Shown here: positions 1 through 5,281 of the stretch, piece after piece
Numbering within the stretch: the stretch's first letter is position 1
Layout: each line of letters begins with the position of its first letter
DNA from: Anaerolineales bacterium
GTDB taxonomy: Bacteria; Chloroflexota; Anaerolineae; Anaerolineales; DRMV01
Direction: 5' to 3'
Assembly: GCA_015491595.1 (NCBI GenBank)
Contig: WFVP01000151.1
Coordinates: 1-6,700 of the forward strand
DNA length: 6,700 nucleotides
Notes under the pieces: model-generated
The model's input: the letters and a program-made list of their open reading frames with translations, nothing else
What the model was told of the DNA's origin: nothing
The model's database searches: none
Position numbers and translations under genes: made by a program

Positions 1-84
1 CACGAAGAACTGGCCCGGTGGATTCGCTGGTTGCAAAAACTGGGTGGCCTGGAGGTCCCCACCCGCGAGAAAGAGGGTAGGACC
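1..84 (+). other. in-frame, coding-like stretch upstream of pth, open to the window edge
   Basis: The pth reading frame continues upstream without a stop to the first base of the window. Its codons here favour G or C at the third position like the genes downstream, whereas the neighbouring frame that ends in TAG at 78-80 does not. The predicted peptide contains the amphipathic-looking stretch EELARWIRWLQKLGGLEV followed by a charged segment. It is most simply read as an N-terminal extension of peptidyl-tRNA hydrolase that starts left of the window or at TTG 31. It could also be non-coding leader in front of TTG 85. Only 28 codons are visible, so composition is weak evidence. Confidence 0.4.
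73..77 (+). promoter_or_regulatory. ribosome binding site before pth TTG 85
   Basis: GAGGG lies 7 nt upstream of the in-frame TTG at 85-87, a normal Shine-Dalgarno spacing. The alternative in-frame TTG at 31 has no comparable purine tract in front of it. This supports TTG 85 as a start but does not exclude a longer protein initiated outside the window. Confidence 0.45.
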
Positions 85-672
85 TTGCGGGGGGAGCGGC
101 TCATCGTGGGCTTGGGGAACCCGGGGCCGGAATATGCGGGCACCCGACACAACATCGGCTTTCGCATCGTGGACATCCTGGCCCGGCGTTGGGGAGGGAA
201 GTTCACTCCTCTGGAGGAAGCCCTGGTCGCTCCCGTGTCCATCCACGGGGTGCCGGTGGTGTTGGCGAAACCCCAGACCTTTATGAACCTTTCGGGCCGC
301 GCGGTGGGACCTCTGGTGCGGCGCCTGGGACTGGCCTTTGACCAGGTGATGGTGGTGTACGACGACATGGACCTGCCTTTTGGCACCTTGCGGATGCGGG
401 CCCGGGGCGGGCACGCGGGTCACAAGGGCATGCGTTCGGTGCTGGAGGCCCTGGAGACCCAGGATGTCCCGCGGTTGCGCTTTGGTATCGGCCGTCCTCC
501 GGGGAACATGGACCCGGCGGACTACGTGCTCTCGCCCTTCGACCCTGAGGAACGGGAAATGCTTCCGGAGCTGCTGGAGCGGGCCGTGCGGGCGTTGGAA
601 ATCTGGGTCGAAGAGGGCTTCCAAAAGGCCGCGCAGTGGCTGCACGCGATTCCCCAAGAGACCTCGTCCTGA
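85..672 (+). CDS. pth: peptidyl-tRNA hydrolase
   Basis: This cytosolic enzyme hydrolyses the ester bond of peptidyl-tRNAs released early from ribosomes and so recycles tRNA. The bacterial Pth signature is clear: LIVGLGNPGPEYAGTRHNIGF near the N-terminus, PQTFMNLSG in the middle and VVYDDMDLPFG after it. Counted from TTG 85, the family's functional residues are N12, catalytic H22, N68 and D93, close to E. coli N10, H20, N68 and D93. From this start the protein has 195 residues against 194 in E. coli, and the TTG has a good Shine-Dalgarno, which is why I chose it. The frame is open to the window edge, so an N-terminal extension is possible. One oddity is that the position matching E. coli N114 is lysine (GHKG instead of GHNG). 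The stop is 3 nt before the RNase gene, implying an operon. Family assignment is very secure; the start is less so. Confidence 0.93.
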   Translation: MRGERLIVGLGNPGPEYAGTRHNIGFRIVDILARRWGGKFTPLEEALVAPVSIHGVPVVLAKPQTFMNLSGRAVGPLVRRLGLAFDQVMVVYDDMDLPFGTLRMRARGGHAGHKGMRSVLEALETQDVPRLRFGIGRPPGNMDPADYVLSPFDPEEREMLPELLERAVRALEIWVEEGFQKAAQWLHAIPQETSS

Positions 673-675
673 CCG

Positions 676-2511
676 ATGACGGTAACCCAAGGCGCGCTGG
701 TGCTGTATCGGGGACGACCGGCCCGGGTGGAGGGCCTGGATGGTAAGGTGCGGCTGCGCTTCCCCCAAGGGGAGGAGCGCCGGGTTCGACCCAAAGATGT
801 GGTGGTCCTGCACCCTGGCCCGGTGGATGTGGAAGCCCTGCTGCAGGTGGAACTGGCCGACCTGCGGGAAGCCTGGGAAGTGCTGCAGGGGGAACCTCCC
901 TGCACCCTGCAGGATTTGACGGAGTTTGTGTTCGGCGAGTTTACCCCCGAAGCGGCCTGGGCGGTCTGGCAGGCGGTGGAAAAAGAGGGCCTCTTCGAAG
1001 GAACGCCCGACGCCTTGCGGGCCCGGACCCAGGAAGAATGGGAGGCATGGCGCGAACGGCAGGAAGCACGGGTCCGGAAAAAGCAGGCCTGGGCCGAGTT
1101 TCTGGAGCGGGCCCGGCAGGGTCAGGTGCATCCCGACCAGGACCGGCCCTTCTTGCAGGACGTCATCGCCCTCGCCCTCCAGCAAATTCCCCGCAGTCGG
1201 GTCTTGCAGGCCCTGGGCCAGAAGCAGACCCCCGAACAGGCCCATGCCGTGCTTCTCAAGTGGGGCGTCTGGACCCCTCGCTACAACCCCTACCCGCGGC
1301 GCTTTGGTCTCTCCCTCGAGCCTCCTCATCTCCCCCTGCCCGAGCTGCCGGACGAGGAGCGGGAGGACCTGACCCATCTCCCCGCTTTCGCCATTGACGA
1401 TGAAGGCAGTCAGGACCCGGACGACGCCCTTTCCTGGGATGGGGAATGGGTGTGGGTGCACGTGGCCGACGTGGCTTCCCTGGTCCCGCCGGACTCCCCG
1501 GCGGACGTAGAGGCCCGTCAGCGTGGAAGCAGCGTGTATCTGCCGGAAGAGGTGATTCCCATGCTCCCTGATGAAGCCCGACAACGCCTGGGCTTGGGCT
1601 TGCAAGACCCGTCCCCCGCGCTCTCCATTGGGGTGCTCTTGGGGGAGCAGGGGGAATTGCTGGACATACGCATCGTCCCTTCGTGGGTGCGGGTCCGTCG
1701 GCTGAGCTACGAGGAAGCGGAGCCCTTGTTGGATGAGGACGAGACCCTAAAGGCGTTGGAGGGCCGTTTGCAGGCCTTTGCGGAACGCCGGCGCGCGGCG
1801 GGCGCGGTGGACATCCGCCTCCCCGAGGTCAAGGTGCGGGTGGAAGACGACGGCCGTATTGTGGTGCGGCCGTTGCCCTGGCTGCGCAGCCGGGCCCTGG
1901 TGCAGGAAGCCATGCTGCTGGCCGGCGCGGCGGTGGCCCGGTACGCGCAGGAGCGCAACATCCCCCTGCCTTACACCGTGCAGGGACCGCCCCGCGAACC
2001 CGACGAGCCCCTGCCTCCCGGCCTGGCGGGCATGGCGGCCTTGCGGCGGCTCCTGGCGCCCAGTGAATATCGCGCCCATCCCGAGCCCCATCACGGGCTG
2101 GGCCTGGAAGCCTACGTGCAGGCCACCAGCCCCTTGCGGCGTTATCTGGACCTGGTGGTCCATCAACAGTTGCGGGCTTACCTGCGGGGCGCGCCTTTGC
2201 TGGAAGAGCAGGAACTCCTGGAGCGGGTGGGCATGGCCGAGGCCGCCCGCCGCACCGTGCGCCAGGTGGAACGCCTGTCGCGCAAGCACTGGTTGTGCGT
2301 TTATCTCATGGAAGAAGCCCCTGACTGGAAGGGGGAAGGCATCGTCGTGCGGGTCCAGCCGGGTCAGGTCACGGTGCTGGTGCCCGACCTGGGGGTGGAG
2401 GAACGGATGTCCCTGAGCCGTCCGGCTGCCTGCAACGACGTTCTGCCCCTGTACCTGCAAGGGGTGGATTTGCCCGCGCGCCGGATTCACTTCGGCCTGA
2501 GGGACCTGTAG
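676..2511 (+). CDS. RNase II/RNB-family 3'-5' exoribonuclease
   Basis: A 611-residue processive 3'-5' exoribonuclease that should degrade single-stranded RNA in the cytosol. The RNB catalytic domain spans roughly residues 230-540. Motif I, AIDDEGSQDPDDAL, carries all four metal-binding aspartates (D241, D247, D249, D250). SVYLPEEVIPMLP contains the tyrosine equivalent to E. coli RNase II Y253 (Y288), and ATSPLRRYLDLVVHQQL (483-499) is the conserved substrate-binding block. The N-terminus looks like a small SH3-like barrel (about 4-48) followed by a helical, winged-helix-like region (about 55-125), not the two cold-shock domains of E. coli RNase II. A short S1-like segment ends the protein (about 553-611). 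This layout resembles the cyanobacterial and Deinococcus RNase II group. ATG 676 follows the pth stop by 3 nt with only a weak Shine-Dalgarno, consistent with translational coupling. I give no symbol because rnb, rnr and zam are all used for such proteins. Confidence 0.93.
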   Translation: MTVTQGALVLYRGRPARVEGLDGKVRLRFPQGEERRVRPKDVVVLHPGPVDVEALLQVELADLREAWEVLQGEPPCTLQDLTEFVFGEFTPEAAWAVWQAVEKEGLFEGTPDALRARTQEEWEAWRERQEARVRKKQAWAEFLERARQGQVHPDQDRPFLQDVIALALQQIPRSRVLQALGQKQTPEQAHAVLLKWGVWTPRYNPYPRRFGLSLEPPHLPLPELPDEEREDLTHLPAFAIDDEGSQDPDDALSWDGEWVWVHVADVASLVPPDSPADVEARQRGSSVYLPEEVIPMLPDEARQRLGLGLQDPSPALSIGVLLGEQGELLDIRIVPSWVRVRRLSYEEAEPLLDEDETLKALEGRLQAFAERRRAAGAVDIRLPEVKVRVEDDGRIVVRPLPWLRSRALVQEAMLLAGAAVARYAQERNIPLPYTVQGPPREPDEPLPPGLAGMAALRRLLAPSEYRAHPEPHHGLGLEAYVQATSPLRRYLDLVVHQQLRAYLRGAPLLEEQELLERVGMAEAARRTVRQVERLSRKHWLCVYLMEEAPDWKGEGIVVRVQPGQVTVLVPDLGVEERMSLSRPAACNDVLPLYLQGVDLPARRIHFGLRDL

Positions 2512-2542
2512 CGAAGGGAGGGCCGTACCAGGCACGCCTCGC

Positions 2543-5029
2543 CTATAGCGCGTCCTCCCTGTGGGGTTCGTGGAAGGCGGGCGCTTCCCAAAGGACCTCT
2601 CCCTCTCCGAACACGTAGTAGGGCATCCAGACGATGCCGAACATCTCCACCTGGACTTCCCGCTTATAGGGCCGTAGCATCAGCACGTCCACGTCTTCGA
2701 TTTTCTCCGCCCATCGGGCCCGGGCGTCGGCCATGGCCTCTCGCATCTCGGCTTCCAGGGCTTCGATTTGGGCCTTGTATTCGGCGATGGCGGCTTTGGA
2801 TTCCTCGATGTCGGCCAGGGCCTTCTGGGTCAGGCGACGTTTGGTCAGGGAGGTGGTCAAGCGACGCCGGCGTCCCAGGAACAGGCCCAGAAGGTTCTCT
2901 GCATGGGTGGCCCATTCCTCTTGTTTGCGCTGTTCGTATTCCGCCAGGTCTTCGGCCAGCTCCCGCTCCTCCCGTTTCAGGCGTTCTCGCAAACGCTGCA
3001 GTTTGCGCTCATAGGTGCGCCGGATTTTCTCCAGTTCCTTCTCCAGGCCTTCGCGAGCCGCTTCGCGCAGGCGGCGTCGGAACTGCGCCTCGGTCAAGTT
3101 GGGGCCGCCGTAGACCTTGAGTTCCTTGTGAACGCGTACCGGGACCTTCGTTCGGCGGTACACGAAGTTTCGGAAGGCACTGCGTAGTTGCTTGAGGGAC
3201 GCGCTTCGATTCCAGGGGGGTTCTAAGGGCAGGAAGCGGGCATCGGGCTCGGGTTCCTCCAGGAAGAAGTCCGGCTCCTGGGGTTGGGCTTCCCAGGCAT
3301 CCCAATCCACCCGCCGTTCGGGTTCCTCCACCAAAACCGCGTAGACGGTCTCCCAATCCAAATGATACCGGGGCCGCAGGAGGGTGATGCGGGCCTGAGC
3401 CCAGAGGGCCGGACGGTAGACCAGGCCCAGGTACGGCGCTTGGATGCCCTGAGCCCGGGCCGCCTCTTCGGGGTCCTGTTCCACCGGCCAGAAGAACTCG
3501 TCCCCGGGCACCTGGGGCCGGGTGGTGGTGCCAGGTAGGGGGCTTGGACCCGCCGCGGCGACCGTTTTTCGAGGGGATTTGCGTGTAGGCATACTCCTGC
3601 TCGGCACCGGCGCAGAGGTCGTAACGGTTTCCTTTGATACGCCCAGGAGGCGGTTGACCTGGGGGATTTGGGCTCGGGTTAAAGGGCCGGGCAGGAAGTT
3701 CATGGCCCAGCGGGTGTGATAGACCACGGGCTCGCGCTCGTGGACGTTGTGGAGGAGGAAGACCCGCTTGCGCAGGCGGGAAATGAGGTCGTCGAACACC
3801 CGGCGGTCCGTCCCCGGAGACGCGCCTTCCAGTCCGTCCAGCAGCCGTTCCTTGTCTCGTTCGGTTTGCAGGCGGCCAACGAACCAGGTGCCCATGTTGC
3901 TCAGGGCCTTGTAATCCACATCTACCGGGTTTTGCGTGGCCAGCATCAGGCCCAGGCCGAAGGCGCGGGCCTGTTTCAACATGCGCAACATGGGGGGCTT
4001 GGAGGGCGGCTTGGCCGTGGGAGGCAGGTAACCGTGAATCTCGTCGAAATACAGCAACGCGCGCAGGGCATCGCTTCCAGGTTGGGTGCGCATCCAGGTT
4101 TCCACCGCCGCGAAGAGCAAGGTGACGAAGAACATGCGTTCCTGGTCGTTCAGGTGGGCCAGGTAAAACACGCTGTGGCGGGGCTTCCCTTCCGGCGTCC
4201 AGAGCAATTGGGGAATGTCCAGGGGAACGCCCTGAATCCAGGTTTGAAACGTCGGCGCGGCCAGGATGTTGTTGAGGCGCATGGCCAGGGCCATCCGTTC
4301 CCCGGTGGGGAAGAAGGTTTCCAGGTCGAAGACGCCCAATTTGTCAAAGGGTGGGTTCTGGACCTGCAAGATGAGCTCTTCCAGGGTCAGGTCCTGGCCC
4401 TTGGACCAGGCGTGACGGAAGAGGTTGGCCAGGAGGATGTGTTCCCGGGATTGCAGGGGGTCCACCTCATCCAAGCCAATCAGCCCCAGCAAAGCCGTCA
4501 CGGTGCCGTTAATGCGTTCCAGCAGAACTTCCTGATTTCCCTCCCAGGGAATCTTGGGCGCGGCCAGGGAGGCCAGAATGGACACGGGCACGCCCGCGTC
4601 GGACCCGGGGGTGTAGATGGTGATGTCGACTGCTTCCTGGAGTTGCTGCAAGCGCTCCGGGCCGATGCCCCATTCCGCCAGGCCCCGACGCCACATCTCG
4701 GCCGTTTCCCGGGCCTTTTGCTCCACGGTTTTGCCTTCCCGGCGGGCCTCCTCCGGTGAAATCCAGGGGGCGAAGTCCTCCGGGCGCAGATGGGGAAAAT
4801 GGAGCGCGATGTTCGTCAGGTCGCCTTTGGGGTCGATGAGCAAAGCCGGGATGCCGGAGAGCGCGGCCTCTTCCAGCAGGGTGATGGCCAGTCCCGTTTT
4901 GCCGGACCCGGTCATGCCCACGATGAAGGCGTGGGTGGTGAGGTCATCGGGATCGTAGAACACCGGTTCGTCCAAAAGGCGTCCCTTGTCCAGGTCATAC
5001 CGTTTCCCCAGATACCATTGGTTCGTCAT
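2543..5029 (-). CDS. HerA-like (DUF87/DUF853-type) P-loop ATPase with C-terminal coiled coil
   Basis: An 828-residue ATPase of the HerA/FtsK superfamily, whose members are ring-forming DNA translocases or related motors. Counting from ATG 5029, Walker A is GMTGSGKT (38-45), followed by the family motif LLIDPKGDL (about 63-71). Walker B with its catalytic glutamate is ALLYFDEIH (about 324-332), and LMLATQNPVDVDYKALSN (about 361-378) is the expected sensor-like block. A Ser/Thr/Pro-rich, basic linker (about 467-508) separates the ATPase from a C-terminal half with a long charged coiled coil (about 645-780) and a conserved-looking aromatic end (about 783-808). I see no signal peptide or membrane segment. 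ATG 5029 is preferred over the in-frame GTG at 5059 because GGGAG lies 9 nt upstream. The gene converges with the RNase gene and diverges from the cytochrome gene. HerA's usual nuclease partner NurA is not in the window. The specific function is unknown: DNA processing, secretion or defence are all possible. Confidence 0.85.
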   Translation of the reverse strand: MTNQWYLGKRYDLDKGRLLDEPVFYDPDDLTTHAFIVGMTGSGKTGLAITLLEEAALSGIPALLIDPKGDLTNIALHFPHLRPEDFAPWISPEEARREGKTVEQKARETAEMWRRGLAEWGIGPERLQQLQEAVDITIYTPGSDAGVPVSILASLAAPKIPWEGNQEVLLERINGTVTALLGLIGLDEVDPLQSREHILLANLFRHAWSKGQDLTLEELILQVQNPPFDKLGVFDLETFFPTGERMALAMRLNNILAAPTFQTWIQGVPLDIPQLLWTPEGKPRHSVFYLAHLNDQERMFFVTLLFAAVETWMRTQPGSDALRALLYFDEIHGYLPPTAKPPSKPPMLRMLKQARAFGLGLMLATQNPVDVDYKALSNMGTWFVGRLQTERDKERLLDGLEGASPGTDRRVFDDLISRLRKRVFLLHNVHEREPVVYHTRWAMNFLPGPLTRAQIPQVNRLLGVSKETVTTSAPVPSRSMPTRKSPRKTVAAAGPSPLPGTTTRPQVPGDEFFWPVEQDPEEAARAQGIQAPYLGLVYRPALWAQARITLLRPRYHLDWETVYAVLVEEPERRVDWDAWEAQPQEPDFFLEEPEPDARFLPLEPPWNRSASLKQLRSAFRNFVYRRTKVPVRVHKELKVYGGPNLTEAQFRRRLREAAREGLEKELEKIRRTYERKLQRLRERLKREERELAEDLAEYEQRKQEEWATHAENLLGLFLGRRRRLTTSLTKRRLTQKALADIEESKAAIAEYKAQIEALEAEMREAMADARARWAEKIEDVDVLMLRPYKREVQVEMFGIVWMPYYVFGEGEVLWEAPAFHEPHREDAL

Positions 5030-5031
5030 GG

Positions 5032-5043
5032 CCCCTTTCTCCC
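5032..5043 (-). promoter_or_regulatory. ribosome binding site for the HerA-like gene
   Basis: On the minus strand GGGAGAAAGGGG precedes ATG 5029, with GGGAG 9 nt from the start codon. This purine tract decides in favour of the ATG over the upstream GTG at 5059, which would place the tract inside the coding sequence. Confidence 0.6.
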
Positions 5044-5093
5044 GCCCAGAAGAAGTCACGGATGGTGTGGGACGAATTTTACCTCAAAAGTCG

Positions 5094-5115
5094 GCCCCCT
5101 GGCGCGGAAGGGGGC
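5094..5115. repeat. inverted repeat, 7-bp arms (GCCCCCT / AGGGGGC)
   Basis: Perfect 7-bp arms are separated by 8 nt. On the minus strand the repeat covers the place where the -35 would lie for the TAAAAT element at 5081-5076, so it could be an operator. It could also form a GC-rich hairpin. It lacks a following T-run of terminator length, so I do not call it a terminator. Confidence 0.4.
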
Positions 5116-5121
5116 GTCAAG

Positions 5122-5143
5122 TGTCCCATGGGGATGAGGGACA
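5122..5143. repeat. inverted repeat, 6-bp arms (TGTCCC / GGGACA)
   Basis: Perfect 6-bp arms with a 10-nt spacer give a 22-bp dyad, a size typical of a dimeric repressor or activator site spanning two helical turns. I do not recognise the motif as that of a named regulator, and a dyad this short can arise by chance. Confidence 0.3.
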
Positions 5144-5145
5144 GT

Positions 5146-5181
5146 GTACAAGTAGAGTTGTCTACATGTCTCGCTTTGTAC
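5146..5181. repeat. inverted repeat, 6-bp arms (GTACAA / TTGTAC)
   Basis: GTACAA at 5146-5151 is mirrored by TTGTAC at 5176-5181, with 24 nt between them. The interval holds the direct repeat TGTCT at 5159-5163 and 5167-5171, and ACATGT at 5164-5169 is itself palindromic. TACAAG also recurs at 5147-5152 and 5206-5211. The clustering of TGTA/TACA-type words suggests a protein-binding region, though no specific regulator can be named. Confidence 0.3.
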
Positions 5182-5190
5182 CAAAATCAA

Positions 5191-5202
5191 TGACACCTGT
5201 CA
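5191..5202. repeat. compact inverted repeat TGACA-CC-TGTCA
   Basis: Perfect 5-bp arms with a 2-nt centre form a 12-bp near-palindrome about 80 nt upstream of the cytochrome start codon and just upstream of the TATACA and TTATAT elements. It is a plausible activator or repressor half-site pair. It matches neither the FNR (TTGAT-N4-ATCAA) nor the CRP (TGTGA-N6-TCACA) consensus. Confidence 0.35.
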
Positions 5203-5270
5203 CTATACAAGGGATGGGGGGCCTTATATGCTCATGCATGGAAGGCCGGCGCGCGATTCCCAAACAGACA

Positions 5271-5276
5271 GGAGGG
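5271..5276 (+). promoter_or_regulatory. strong ribosome binding site for the cytochrome gene
   Basis: GGAGGG ends 5 nt before GTG 5282. It is the best Shine-Dalgarno in the window and fixes the start at GTG 5282. The in-frame ATG codons at 5228 and 5234 would put this site inside the protein and add a polar, arginine-rich peptide before the signal sequence. Confidence 0.75.
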
Positions 5277-5281
5277 AAACC

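Larger units (their letters stand above)
5030..5281. promoter_or_regulatory. divergent intergenic control region
   Basis: These 252 nt separate two divergently transcribed genes and must contain both promoters. The part from about 5142 to 5235 is clearly AT-richer than the rest of the window. On the minus strand TAAAAT (5081 down to 5076) is a reasonable -10 for the ATPase gene, without a convincing -35. On the plus strand TTATAT (5224-5229) and TATACA (5204-5209) are possible -10 elements for the cytochrome gene, again without a clear -35. Four short inverted repeats (listed separately) lie between 5094 and 5202. I see no open reading frame here with its own ribosome binding site, and no recognisable riboswitch or RNA gene. 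Confidence 0.55.

Noticed and set aside
1747..2535. A 262-codon open frame on the minus strand opposite the RNase gene
   Set aside because: The plus strand encodes conserved RNB motifs over the same span. The antisense product has no motif or ribosome binding site.
2511..2542. Possible bidirectional terminator hairpin between the convergent genes
   Set aside because: The outer stem is only six pairs with a bulge and a loop of about 19 nt. The inner AGGC-AC-GCCT has a 2-nt loop, and neither is followed by a T-run.
3716..4759. A 347-codon open frame on the plus strand inside the HerA-like gene
   Set aside because: The minus-strand frame carries Walker A, Walker B and sensor motifs. The plus-strand product is Q/G/H-rich without a known family and is best explained as a shadow.
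5030..5059. GTG 5059 as start of the HerA-like protein
   Set aside because: It would add ten polar residues, include the good Shine-Dalgarno inside the coding sequence, and has no comparable site of its own. ATG 5029 is better.
5228..5281. ATG 5228 or ATG 5234 as start of the cytochrome
   Set aside because: They add an arginine/aspartate-rich peptide before the signal sequence and lack a Shine-Dalgarno, whereas GGAGGG sits 5 nt before GTG 5282.
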